In this document: in pieces, positions 1-8,451 of the stretch | Numbering within the stretch: the first letter of the stretch is position 1 | How the letters are laid out: the number at the start of each line of letters is the position of its first letter | DNA from: F0422 sp003992255 | Lineage (GTDB): Bacteria > Bacillota > Negativicutes > Veillonellales > Veillonellaceae | NCBI RefSeq assembly: GCF_003992255.1 | Contig: NZ_RQVA01000013.1 | Coordinates: 1-56,675 of the forward strand | Length of the DNA stretch: 56,675 nt | Direction: 5' to 3' | The notes under the pieces: generated by a model | Databases searched by the model: none | Told to the model about the DNA's origin: nothing | Seen by the model: the letters and a program-made list of their open reading frames with translations, nothing else | Translations under genes and position numbers: made by a program

Positions 1-607
1 AAAGAGGCGCACAAAATCCACAGCCAGGAACAGGAAGTTGCAAATGACAAGGTACTAAGAGAGCCGTTTCCAGCCAATATGACTCAAGTAATATCTATGG
101 AAGAATGCCATAGGCCTGGGACCTCCAGTGAACCACTTTCAAAGGAGCAAAGCACGCGCGTAAGCAGGACTCATGATTTGAAGGAGTGAAAAGACGAGCA
201 AATCATAGAGAATCGCTTAGTTCCTAGCGTAAGATTTTGTAGCTCTATAGGAGCTAACGAAACCCACAGCTAGGAACAAAAAGGACAAGGGATATAAGTC
301 CTTAACGTAAGATTTTCTACGACCGAAGGGAGTAAAGAAAATCCACAGGGCAGAACAGGAAGTTGCAAATGACAAGGTACTAAGAGAGCCGTTTCCAGCC
401 AATATGTCTCAAGTAATATCTATGGAAGAATGCAATAGGCCTGGGATCCCCAGTGAATCACTTTCAAAGGAGCAAAGCACGCGCATAAGCAGGACTCATG
501 ATTTGAAGGAGTGAAACGACGCGCAAATCATAGAGCATCGCTTAGTTCCTAGCGTAAGATTTTGAAGCCCTAAAGGGGCGCACAAAATCCACAGCCAGGA
601 ACAAATA
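1..607. repeat. Long tandem repeat region with hairpin modules
   Basis: A unit of about 325 bp is repeated. The stretch from about 31 to 270 recurs, with few changes, from about 356 to 600, and a third partial copy starts near 606. Inside it a shorter module recurs near 228-270, 306-348 and 553-595, with a cut-off copy at 1-24. Each module begins CGTAAGATTTT and ends in CCACAG. In at least two modules the ends pair: 311-318 with 336-343, and 558-564 with 583-589. I see no convincing gene here. The one reading frame across it (minus strand, 217-402) is built from the repeat and lacks a clear ribosome-binding site. Confidence 0.85.
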
Positions 608-801
608 GGAAGTTGCAAATGATAAGGTTATATCTGCAAGCCGCTTACACACAATATAAGACTTAAAGTGATACATAAAATACCTATCCAACTCTCGAAA
701 CTACTTTCCATCGAATATACTTTACACTATAAACATGATACAATAAACACATAATGTTAACATCTTCTAGTATTAACGCTAAAGTCTACTAAGGAGCATA
801 T

Positions 802-1095
802 ATGTTTGGAATCTATTTACTTCACGCTGCTTATGCGGTGTTAATGATTTCTTTCACATTTCGAATTATGATTATACCACATGCCATTGTAGTTGGGCTG
901 ATGGCCCTCTACTTTATTTTTGTAAAAGGCTTAATTATTGCGCCTATTCTTATGTTTTTATACGTGGTGATAGCTTTACTTATGGCCTTTAGTATGGACG
1001 AAGTATGGGAAGATGGCACAGGGAATGAGTGTATTTTTGGTTGGGTGATTCTAACTGGAAATTTGTGTTATGTCATCTACAAATGGCTACTATAA
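802..1095 (+). CDS. Small hydrophobic membrane protein, unknown
   Basis: A 97-residue protein made almost wholly of hydrophobic segments. About three or four membrane spans are visible (roughly residues 5-20, 27-42, 45-63 and 77-96). A short acidic stretch with the residues MDEVWEDG lies between the last two. An AAGGAG box 5-6 nt before the ATG supports the start. It lies 42 nt upstream of the ClC gene on the same strand and may be co-transcribed with it. I do not recognise the family, and no function can be read from the sequence. Confidence 0.7.
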   Translation: MFGIYLLHAAYAVLMISFTFRIMIIPHAIVVGLMALYFIFVKGLIIAPILMFLYVVIALLMAFSMDEVWEDGTGNECIFGWVILTGNLCYVIYKWLL

Positions 1096-1137
1096 TTGTA
1101 AATGCAAGACTTTAGTGCAACTTAACAAGGTAATATC

Positions 1138-2691
1138 ATGACTAGACATAAACTTAATAATATCTTCAAAAGACCTAAAATAGAATTTTTTAATACCTTT
1201 GACCGAGGGGAATTTCTTCTTTTAATTCTTAAAGGTATTCTTATCGGAATTATAGCAGGCACTATAGGTTCTGCTTTTAGATATGTTATTCACTGGGGCA
1301 ATGAGTATCGTCATGAATTTATGGCTATTGCAACGGTGGAGCAAATTGTGATTTGGACGATGATTATGATGCTTCTCGGGTGGGGTTGTCACCTATTGCT
1401 TAAGTGGGCTCCTTTATCCGGGGGATCTGGTATCCCTCAAATAGAAGGGGAGATGAAAGGGATTTTTAATATGAACCCTTTTCCCACATTAGTCTCTAAA
1501 TTTTTTGGTGGCGCTTTTACTGGTATTGTTGGATTTTCAGTGGGGCGAGAGGGGCCTTCCGTACAATTAGGTGGAGCCACGGGAAAACTATTGTCTAAAT
1601 GGTTTGGTAGCTCTCTTAGAGAAGCGCGTATTTTAACCTCTGCAGGCGCTGCAGCAGGATTAACCGCGGCTTTTAGTGCACCTGTGTCGGGCGCTATTTT
1701 TGTTTTTGAAGAGGTTCATAAAAGCTTTTATCCTAAATTAATTATTCCCACATTTTCGGCAACTATTGCTTCAAACTTAATTACTTCATTAGTATTTGGA
1801 CTTACGCCTTCTCTTGGCTTTACCGTTATGGAAAGTATACCAATTGAATATTTCTCAACATTACTAATGTTAGGTGTATGTGTTGGATTCTTTGGCATTA
1901 TATTTAATCGTATGATTGTAGGTGTTAAATCTTTGTACGATAGAATGAAGATCTCTCGAGGATGGAAAATATCTTTGACCTTTTTAGGAGTAACATTACT
2001 GGGATTGGATTCACAACTATTACTCGGTGGAGGTAATGATGTTGTGACGATGATGGTAGAACATCAACAAACATTACAGGTATTGCTATATATTGTAATA
2101 GGTAAGATTATATTAACATCGATTTGCTATGGTAATGGTGCACAGGGAGGTATATTCTTGCCGATGGTTGTTATTGGATCGGCAGTGGGTGCATTGATAC
2201 ATGGCATTCTTGTGGAAGTACATATGCTCCCCAATGCGTTTGGTAGCAGTTTCATCATTTGCGGTATGGCAGGTATGCTAGCAGCATCTATGCGCACCCC
2301 TTTATTATCTATACTATTAGTTCTAGAAATGACAGATAGCTTTCATAGTATATACCAAGTAGGAACGGTAGCTATCATTGCCTACTTGACGGCAGAATTT
2401 ATGAAAGAGTTGCCAATTTATGATAATCTGTTATATCGTATGAGCCAAGGAATTGTAGGCGTAGAGGAGGAGCAAACATTTTTTCAAACTCGTCTAGCTG
2501 TGGTGTGCCCTTATGCAGGAAAAATGTTGAAAGATATTGAAATGCCGAGAGGGTCTATGATTGTCAGCATTGATCGAGGTGGACAAGCTATGGTACCAGT
2601 AGCGACAACAGTGCTAGAATGTGGGGATGAATTATATGTTTCTTGCACAAAAGGCAAGTTAAAAGAGGTGAAAGAATTTTTCAGTCAGTAA
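1138..2691 (+). CDS. ClC-family chloride channel/antiporter with RCK_C domain
   Basis: A 517-residue inner-membrane protein of the ClC family, which moves chloride or other anions, often in exchange for protons. The family signatures are present: GSGIPQ near residue 96 and GREGPSVQ with the gating glutamate at Glu138. The hydrophobic core runs to about residue 430. The last 75 or so residues look like a TrkA-C/RCK_C regulatory domain, as in some bacterial ClC proteins. The length suits a ClC core plus this domain. Whether it is a channel or an exchanger cannot be settled by eye. Acid or halide homeostasis is a plausible role. Confidence 0.9.
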   Translation: MTRHKLNNIFKRPKIEFFNTFDRGEFLLLILKGILIGIIAGTIGSAFRYVIHWGNEYRHEFMAIATVEQIVIWTMIMMLLGWGCHLLLKWAPLSGGSGIPQIEGEMKGIFNMNPFPTLVSKFFGGAFTGIVGFSVGREGPSVQLGGATGKLLSKWFGSSLREARILTSAGAAAGLTAAFSAPVSGAIFVFEEVHKSFYPKLIIPTFSATIASNLITSLVFGLTPSLGFTVMESIPIEYFSTLLMLGVCVGFFGIIFNRMIVGVKSLYDRMKISRGWKISLTFLGVTLLGLDSQLLLGGGNDVVTMMVEHQQTLQVLLYIVIGKIILTSICYGNGAQGGIFLPMVVIGSAVGALIHGILVEVHMLPNAFGSSFIICGMAGMLAASMRTPLLSILLVLEMTDSFHSIYQVGTVAIIAYLTAEFMKELPIYDNLLYRMSQGIVGVEEEQTFFQTRLAVVCPYAGKMLKDIEMPRGSMIVSIDRGGQAMVPVATTVLECGDELYVSCTKGKLKEVKEFFSQ

Positions 2692-2799
2692 CTTTTGCTA
2701 TAGTGTAACAGCAGAAGATATGCTACCATACAGATAAGTAAGATACAGAGTGTTGATTACATGTATAATATAGAATCGTGTACAGAAGGGAATATAGAT

Positions 2800-3375
2800 A
2801 TGGCAATGATGGAATTTACTGATCGACCACTGACGGTGGCGGTCATTACAGTATCTGATACAAGAACGATAGAAACAGATAAAGGTGGTGCTAGTGTTGA
2901 AGAGTTAGCGCGTGAAGCTGGATTTGTGGTGGTATCTCGTCAAATTGTAACAGATACTATCGATGAAATTCAGGAAGCCATTCAAAAAGCTTTTACCGGT
3001 TCCTATGGAGAAACAGTTCAAGTGTTAGATGATTCTCACAATAAGGATGTACGTGCTTGGATATATGATACGCACGTAGGAGATGCGGATATTATTATTA
3101 GTACTGGTGGTACAGGTATTGCTAAACGTGATGTATCTATTGAGGCAGTACAGCCAATGCTGGATAAGGAAATTCCAGGATTTGGTGAACTATTCCGTTT
3201 TTTGAGTTATCGTGATGATATTGGAACAAAAGCATTGGCATCTCGTGCCATTGCAGGGGTAAAAGATCATACGATTTTATTTGCAATTCCAGGGTCAGTA
3301 GGTGCCGTTACACTGGCTATGAAAGAATTAATTTTGCCAGAAGTTAAGCATTTAAAACGGGAGTTAATTAAATAG
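2800..3375 (+). CDS. MoaB/Mog-family molybdenum cofactor protein
   Basis: Belongs to the MoaB/MogA family, which adenylates molybdopterin before metal insertion. The ISTGGTG loop that binds the pterin is present, followed by a KRDVS segment and an FAIPGS motif near the C-terminus. I place the start at the second in-frame ATG (2800) because an AGAAGGG box lies upstream of it, whereas the ATG at 2761 has no such box. At 191 residues it is longer than the usual 160-170. The extra length is about 20 residues just before the pterin loop (around KAFTGSYGET). No other moa or moe gene is in the window, so it stands alone here. Confidence 0.85.
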   Translation: MAMMEFTDRPLTVAVITVSDTRTIETDKGGASVEELAREAGFVVVSRQIVTDTIDEIQEAIQKAFTGSYGETVQVLDDSHNKDVRAWIYDTHVGDADIIISTGGTGIAKRDVSIEAVQPMLDKEIPGFGELFRFLSYRDDIGTKALASRAIAGVKDHTILFAIPGSVGAVTLAMKELILPEVKHLKRELIK

Positions 3376-3385
3376 TAGCCGAAAT

Positions 3386-3440
3386 ATAGCTATCTTTGCG
3401 ATTAGTATCTATGTATAGTAATGCAACGATAGCTATTTTT
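3386..3440 (+). terminator. Terminator after the MoaB/Mog gene
   Basis: TAGCTATC (3387-3394) pairs with GATAGCTA (3428-3435). The stem can be extended inward with one mismatch and is followed by a run of T. Confidence 0.65.
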
Positions 3441-3606
3441 AGATTATGGCTAGGGTAGGCTAAGTAATGTATGTATGGTAGTATTACAGATTGGTTTCAG
3501 TAATTTTGAGGAATCGATGAGTGGTAATACTAATAATGCTGTGAGTCTGATAGTCGCAGAGGTATTACATAATTACAAAAATGCATATAGTCTTTTGTAA
3601 TTTTTG

Positions 3607-3635
3607 TGTAAAAGTATTTCGTAACGTGCTATAAT
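3607..3635 (+). promoter_or_regulatory. Probable promoter for the DUF47-Pit operon
   Basis: A perfect TATAAT (3630-3635) lies 41 nt before the DUF47 start codon. The -35 region (TGTAAA at 17 nt spacing) is weak, so an activator may be needed. The rest of the 300-nt gap holds only the upstream terminator and AT-rich sequence. Confidence 0.5.
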
Positions 3636-3676
3636 AGAAACTGTATACACAACGTAGTTTGTTATTGGAGGATGTA

Positions 3677-4309
3677 ATGGCTTTCAATTTAAAAGGAAAA
3701 GAAGAAAAATTTTTCAGTATGCTCAATGACCATGCTGAACTGTGCCATGAAGCGGCACAATTGATGCAGGAAGTATTTGAGGGAGAAGTGGAAAAACAAG
3801 AAGCACTTCATCAAATTGAACAAAAAGAGCAAGAAGCTGATGAATTAGTAGCGGCAACGATGGATCGTTTGCGTAAAACATTTATCACCCCTATGGACCG
3901 TGAAGATATTCAACTCCTTATTGACCAACTGGACAATACCATTGATAATATTAAAGAAATTATGGATAAAATGGTGATGTACCAAGTACAAAGCGAACCT
4001 ACAGCAGGGGCTATCCGCATGGCGGAAATTGTTGCTAAATGCTGTAAACACGTGAAAAAATCTATTTCCTATATGGGTAGTTTAAAGAAAAACTATTTAA
4101 AAGTAGAAGGTCGTGCCTTAGAAGTATTGCGTCTAGAAGCAGAAGCTGATGATATTTATCATGTGGAAATGGCAAAACTCTTTACAGAGTGTAGCGATCC
4201 TATTGAAATTATTAAATGGAAGGAAATTCTTAGCTCCATGGAAGATGTAATCGATGGCTCTGAGACTTTGGTGGGGACATTCCGCCGGGTAGTATTGAAG
4301 TATGCTTGA
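3677..4309 (+). CDS. DUF47/PhoU-like phosphate transport accessory protein
   Basis: A 210-residue, all-helical cytoplasmic protein of the DUF47 (PF01865) family. These proteins resemble PhoU and are usually encoded beside Pit phosphate transporters, whose activity they are thought to modulate. The PhoU-like acidic pattern DREDIQLLIDQLDN is visible near residue 75. The ATG at 3677 is preceded by GGAGG five nt away, so I prefer it to the upstream TTG at 3659. The stop overlaps the start of the Pit gene by 8 nt, indicating coupled translation. Confidence 0.9.
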   Translation: MAFNLKGKEEKFFSMLNDHAELCHEAAQLMQEVFEGEVEKQEALHQIEQKEQEADELVAATMDRLRKTFITPMDREDIQLLIDQLDNTIDNIKEIMDKMVMYQVQSEPTAGAIRMAEIVAKCCKHVKKSISYMGSLKKNYLKVEGRALEVLRLEAEADDIYHVEMAKLFTECSDPIEIIKWKEILSSMEDVIDGSETLVGTFRRVVLKYA

Positions 4310-5300
4310 TGGTTGGGTAATATGGGCAGTCGTTTTACTAGCGATTGCCTTCGACTATATTAATGGTTTCCATGATACAGCCAATGCGATTGCTACTTCT
4401 GTATCTACGAGAGCCATTGCCCCTAAAACAGCTGTTATGATGGCTGCGACACTCAATTTTTTAGGTGCTATGATTAGTACGGGCGTAGCGAAGACCATAG
4501 GTGGAGACATTGTAACTTCTCCAGATATGATTAATGGAGAAATTATAGTTGCTGCTTTAGTAGGAGCCATATTCTGGAACCTGTTAACTTGGTGGTATGG
4601 AATACCTAGTTCCTCGTCCCATGCATTGATTGGTGGTATTATTGGGGCTGTTATGATTTCTGTAGGTTCTGATGCGCTTCATGTAGGTGGGATTGGTAAA
4701 ATCTTTGTTTCTCTTGTGGCATCGCCGATTTTAGCCCTTATATTAGGCTATATAGTGATGAAAGTACTATTATTCCTCTTCGGTAGATTTTCACCAATTG
4801 TGTTAAATGATCGATTCCGTAATATGCAGTTGGTATCAGCAGCGTTGATGTCTTTTTCCCATGGGTCTAATGATGCACAAAAAGCCATGGGTATTATTAC
4901 GTTAACACTTGTTGCTAGTGGTCATTTACCAACTCTAGATGTACCATTATGGGTAAAGCTTGCCTGTGCTACAGCAATGGCATTAGGTACAGCAGCAGGT
5001 GGTTGGAAAATCATTGCTACAGTAGGTAGTAAAATTTTCAAATTAGAAAGTATTAATGGCTTTGCGGCAGATTTAAACTCGGCCCTCACAATTTTTACGG
5101 CTACTTTATTGCATTTGCCTGTATCCACTACACATGTTGTGAGTGGCTCCATTATGGGGGTAGGTACAGCAATGCGTGTAAAAGCTGTTAACTGGAGTAC
5201 TGCGCGATCCATGGTATTTGCTTGGTTTATCACGATTCCATTATCAGCAGGTGTATCTGCCTTGGCGTATGTCATTATTGATACATTAGCCCATATATAA
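4302..5300 (+). CDS. pit: Pit-family inorganic phosphate transporter
   Basis: A 332-residue inner-membrane symporter of the PHO4/Pit family, which takes up inorganic phosphate with H+ or as a metal-phosphate. Both family signatures are visible: FDYINGFHDTANAIAT near the N-terminus and its inverted-repeat partner SFSHGSNDAQKAMGI near residue 185. About ten hydrophobic segments are present. It overlaps the DUF47 gene, the standard pairing for low-affinity phosphate uptake. Nothing looks broken or unusual. Confidence 0.93.
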   Translation: MLDGWVIWAVVLLAIAFDYINGFHDTANAIATSVSTRAIAPKTAVMMAATLNFLGAMISTGVAKTIGGDIVTSPDMINGEIIVAALVGAIFWNLLTWWYGIPSSSSHALIGGIIGAVMISVGSDALHVGGIGKIFVSLVASPILALILGYIVMKVLLFLFGRFSPIVLNDRFRNMQLVSAALMSFSHGSNDAQKAMGIITLTLVASGHLPTLDVPLWVKLACATAMALGTAAGGWKIIATVGSKIFKLESINGFAADLNSALTIFTATLLHLPVSTTHVVSGSIMGVGTAMRVKAVNWSTARSMVFAWFITIPLSAGVSALAYVIIDTLAHI

Positions 5301-5339
5301 AAAGATGAAGAAATTATGAAGAAATTATGAAGAAATCTA

Positions 5340-5368
5340 TTGCATGATTCTCAATAATTTCTTATAAT
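5340..5368 (+). promoter_or_regulatory. Strong sigma-70-type promoter
   Basis: TTGCAT (5340-5345), a 17-nt spacer and TATAAT (5363-5368). Transcription would start near 5375 and at once enter the hairpin at 5377-5404. Confidence 0.6.
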
Positions 5369-5376
5369 AGAGAGAG

Positions 5377-5411
5377 ATGCTCGATAGCTTATGCACTCGG
5401 GCATTTTTTTC
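5377..5411 (+). terminator. Hairpin with T-run, terminator or attenuator
   Basis: ATGCTCGA (5377-5384) pairs with TCGGGCAT (5397-5404) with one mismatch, followed by seven T. It can end the pit transcript. It also lies right behind the 5340 promoter, so it could attenuate transcription into the Rrf2-cyd genes. Confidence 0.55.
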
Positions 5412-5425
5412 TACCTATAAAGTAT

Positions 5426-5436
5426 ACTCAATGAGT
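5426..5436. promoter_or_regulatory. Possible Rrf2 operator
   Basis: ACTCAATGAGT is an 11-bp palindrome with one central base, about 60 nt before the Rrf2 gene. A dyad of this kind fits self-regulation by the adjacent Rrf2 protein. This is inferred from position and symmetry only. Confidence 0.4.
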
Positions 5437-5494
5437 GTATTTTACGCCCATACATAGTAACAGAATGTAATCATTTGTGATAAGGGAGGTCCCA

Positions 5495-5938
5495 TTGAAG
5501 TTTAATCAGGCAACAGACTATGCATTTCGTATTATCTTATTCATGTCTACACAGCCGTTTGGAACTCGCAAAGTTGGTGCAGAGCTTGCACGAACTAGTA
5601 AAATTCCAGAACGATTTTTGTTAAAGATTATGAGATACTTAGTGAATGCAAATTTACTAAACTCCTATCGAGGAGTAGACGGTGGATTTTCACTGGCAAA
5701 AAAACCAAAAGATATTAGTTTGTATGATGTGGTAACAGCTGTAGAAGGGGAAACCTACCTACAACATTGTCTATATGACTCTGAAAATTGTTCCCGTGGA
5801 TGTCACGGTCAGTGTGCTGTACAAGAAGCTGTGGCTAAGATTCAGGCTCAATTAATAGAGGAATTAAAAAAGGTTGATTTCGAAACGTTAGCAAATCGTG
5901 AGCGTTCGATTCATATATCATTGCACCATGTGGTTTAA
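5495..5938 (+). CDS. Rrf2-family transcriptional regulator
   Basis: A 147-residue winged-helix regulator of the Rrf2 family (IscR/NsrR/CymR relatives). The N-terminal half is the DNA-binding domain, with the YRGVDGGFSLAK wing. The second half has a cluster of four cysteines (pattern Cx6Cx3Cx3C around residues 85-100), the region that holds an Fe-S cluster in redox- or NO-sensing members. The start is a TTG at 5495, chosen because GGGAGG sits 5 nt upstream. An in-frame GTG at 5477 lies upstream of that box. It precedes cydA by 28 nt, so it probably controls the oxidase genes in response to oxygen, NO or iron. The signal sensed is inferred. Confidence 0.88.
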   Translation: MKFNQATDYAFRIILFMSTQPFGTRKVGAELARTSKIPERFLLKIMRYLVNANLLNSYRGVDGGFSLAKKPKDISLYDVVTAVEGETYLQHCLYDSENCSRGCHGQCAVQEAVAKIQAQLIEELKKVDFETLANRERSIHISLHHVV

Positions 5939-5966
5939 TTTAGTGTTCAAGTGAGGAGGAATTAGC

Positions 5967-7352
5967 ATGATGGATGCAGTCTTGTTAGCTCGTTTTCAAT
6001 TTGCGTTGACTACGATCTATCACTGGCTCTTCGTACCGTTTACACTAGGTATGACAGTATTAGTAGCAATACTTGAAATTACTTACGCGCGAACAAAAAA
6101 CGAAGTGTACAAAAAAATGGCAAAGTTTTGGGGGAAATTATTCCTAATTAACTTTGCAATGGGTGTTGTAACAGGTATCGTTCAAGAGTTCCATTTTGGA
6201 ATGAACTGGGCAGAATACTCTCGTTTCATGGGAGATATCTTTGGAGCTCCTTTGGCGTTAGAAGCCTTAACAGCATTCTTCTTAGAGTCTACTTTTATGG
6301 GGGCTTGGATTTTTGGCTGGGATAAACTATCCCCTAAAGCACATGCGTTTGTCGCTGTATTGGTGGCTATTGGTAGTAACTTATCGGCATTTTGGATTTT
6401 AGTAGCGAACTCATTCATGCAACATCCAGTAGGGTATGCGCTTCGTAATGGTCGTGCAGAAATGGATTCTTTTGCAGCAATTTTACAAAATGGATATTTA
6501 CCAGGCCAATATTTACACATCTTTACAGATGGAATCTTAACAGCAGGTGTGATTATTGCTTCTGTTAGTGCATGGCATTTATTGAAAAATAATCATGTAG
6601 AGTTTTATTCTAAATCTATTAAGTTTGGTTTAGGTGCTGCTGTGATCGGTGGTTTATTAGTAGGTGGTGCAGGTCACTTCCAAGGCCAAACAGTGGCAAA
6701 ATTACAACCAATGAAAGTAGCTGCTTTTGAAGCCTTATGGGAAACTCATGATCCAGCTCCATTTGCTATCGTGGCTGGTATTGACCAAGATGCGAAAGAG
6801 AATAGCTTTGAAATCGGTGTGCCAGGGGCATTGTCCTTCGTAGTTCACGACTCTTTCAAAGGTGAAGTAAAAGGTATTAATGACCTTCAAAAAGAAGCTG
6901 AATTGAAACATGGTGCTGGTGATTATGTGCCACATGTGACATCTATGTTCTGGTCTTTCCGTATCATGATTCTAGCAGGTATCATCATGTTAGTGACATC
7001 TATTGTGGGATACTACTTACATGTGAAAGGAAAATTACTTGACAATAAAGTAGCTCTAAAAGGTATTTATCACTTATTAGCTCTTCCATTTATTGCCAAT
7101 TCTACAGGATGGTATGTGGCGGAAGCTGGTCGTCAACCATGGCTTGTATATGGCTTGCAAAAAACAGCTGATGGTGCATCCAAAGTGGTAACAGCTCCAG
7201 AAATCTGGACAACAATTATTGGTTTTACAGCTGTCTATGTTGTGATGGCGATTGCTGCCATTTATCTAGCAGTGAAACATATTCAAGCGGGCCCTAATGG
7301 TAACCCAGCACATGATGTGGTTGAACAAGAGGAGGCTGCATTATGGAAATAA
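5967..7352 (+). CDS. cydA: Cytochrome bd quinol oxidase subunit I
   Basis: Subunit I of the bd-type terminal oxidase, which oxidises quinol and reduces O2 to water in the inner membrane using hemes b558, b595 and d. The 461 residues include the N-terminal RFQFALTTIYH segment with the heme ligand His19 (compare His19 of E. coli CydA). The quinol loop is the short type (around GHFQGQTVAKLQP to FEALWETHDP). AGGAGG precedes the ATG, and a second ATG follows at once. The stop overlaps cydB by 10 nt. In an anaerobe this enzyme usually scavenges oxygen. It needs heme, linking it to the heme genes at the right end of the window. Confidence 0.95.
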   Translation: MMDAVLLARFQFALTTIYHWLFVPFTLGMTVLVAILEITYARTKNEVYKKMAKFWGKLFLINFAMGVVTGIVQEFHFGMNWAEYSRFMGDIFGAPLALEALTAFFLESTFMGAWIFGWDKLSPKAHAFVAVLVAIGSNLSAFWILVANSFMQHPVGYALRNGRAEMDSFAAILQNGYLPGQYLHIFTDGILTAGVIIASVSAWHLLKNNHVEFYSKSIKFGLGAAVIGGLLVGGAGHFQGQTVAKLQPMKVAAFEALWETHDPAPFAIVAGIDQDAKENSFEIGVPGALSFVVHDSFKGEVKGINDLQKEAELKHGAGDYVPHVTSMFWSFRIMILAGIIMLVTSIVGYYLHVKGKLLDNKVALKGIYHLLALPFIANSTGWYVAEAGRQPWLVYGLQKTADGASKVVTAPEIWTTIIGFTAVYVVMAIAAIYLAVKHIQAGPNGNPAHDVVEQEEAALWK

Positions 7353-8362
7353 TTACAAATAACTTAGAATTAATTTGGTTCATCCTAGTAGGTGTACTAT
7401 TTACAGGCTTCTTTATTCTAGAAGGCCTTGATTACGGTGTAGGCATGTGGCTTCCATTCTTGGGTAAAACAGACCGTGAACGCCGTCAATTAATCAATAC
7501 GATTGGACCTGTATGGGACGGTAACCAAGTATGGATGTTGACTGCAGGTGGTGCGATGTTCGCATCGTTCCCACAAGTGTATGCTACGTTATTTAGTGGT
7601 TTCTACTTAGCATTGTTCTTAATGTTAGCAGCTTTGATTGCTCGTGGTGTATCTTTTGACTTCCGCAGTAAAGACAAAAGTCCAGCATGGCGAGGAGCAT
7701 TCGATAAATGTATTTTCTTTGGGTCTGCGATTCCAGCTCTACTATGGGGTGTGACAGTGGGCAATTTAATCCAAGGTACACCTATCGATAAACATATGAA
7801 CTATGTAGGTGGGTTCTTAGATTTATTAAGCGTATACACAATTTTGTGTGGTATTGCTTTTGTGTGCGTATTCTTGTACCATGGTGCATTATATGCTTCC
7901 TTGAAAACAACAGGGGAAATCTCTGAACGAGCTCGTGCAGCAGCTTTAGTAGAAGGTGTAATTACAGCTATTGGTGCCTTGGTATTAGTAGGTGCTACTT
8001 ATGTATATACTGATCTATTCAATAGCACATTAGCTACGGTGGCCTTTGCATTGGCTATTGTAAGTTTCTTAGTATCTTGGGGCTTTACACGTACTCGTCA
8101 AACTGGTAAAGGGTTTGTATTTAGTGCGTTAACAATTCTATTTGTTACCCTTGCATACTTTGCAGGATTGTTCCCTCGTATTATGGTATCCAGTATTGAT
8201 CCAGCATACAGCTTAACAATCATGAATTCTGCATCATCCACGTATACATTAACATTGATGACAATTGTTGCTTGTATTTTTGTACCTATCGTATTAGTGT
8301 ACCAAGGATGGGCATACTACTATTTCCGTCATCGTGTATCACAAGATGACTTACACTATTAA
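7343..8362 (+). CDS. cydB: Cytochrome bd quinol oxidase subunit II
   Basis: Subunit II of the bd oxidase, 339 residues with about eight or nine membrane spans. The family pattern is clear: FFILEGLDYGVGMWLPFLG near the N-terminus and GPVWDGNQVWMLTAGGAMFASFP split across residues 54-78. It starts inside the end of cydA, so the two subunits are translationally coupled. The codon choice is biased, suggesting good expression. A terminator follows, so the cydDC gene downstream may be partly separate. Confidence 0.95.
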   Translation: MEIITNNLELIWFILVGVLFTGFFILEGLDYGVGMWLPFLGKTDRERRQLINTIGPVWDGNQVWMLTAGGAMFASFPQVYATLFSGFYLALFLMLAALIARGVSFDFRSKDKSPAWRGAFDKCIFFGSAIPALLWGVTVGNLIQGTPIDKHMNYVGGFLDLLSVYTILCGIAFVCVFLYHGALYASLKTTGEISERARAAALVEGVITAIGALVLVGATYVYTDLFNSTLATVAFALAIVSFLVSWGFTRTRQTGKGFVFSALTILFVTLAYFAGLFPRIMVSSIDPAYSLTIMNSASSTYTLTLMTIVACIFVPIVLVYQGWAYYYFRHRVSQDDLHY

Positions 8363-8376
8363 TCATAGTGTGTTTG

Positions 8377-8404
8377 AAAGGGACGTGTATTCACGTCCCT
8401 TTTC
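8377..8404 (+). terminator. Terminator after cydB
   Basis: AAAGGGACGTG pairs with CACGTCCCTTT around a 4-nt loop, followed by T. Some read-through into cydDC, 48 nt on, is likely. Confidence 0.8.
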
Positions 8405-8451
8405 TTACATGGTGTTAGAAGATATACTCTAGAGTTTCAGAAGGAGGCCCT

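Noticed and set aside
217..402. Minus-strand 61-residue reading frame
   Set aside because: It lies wholly in the tandem repeat region, has no good ribosome-binding site and resembles no protein.
1..800. CRISPR array
   Set aside because: The repeats are long (about 325 bp, with 45-bp modules), imperfect and without regular spacers, and no cas genes are present.
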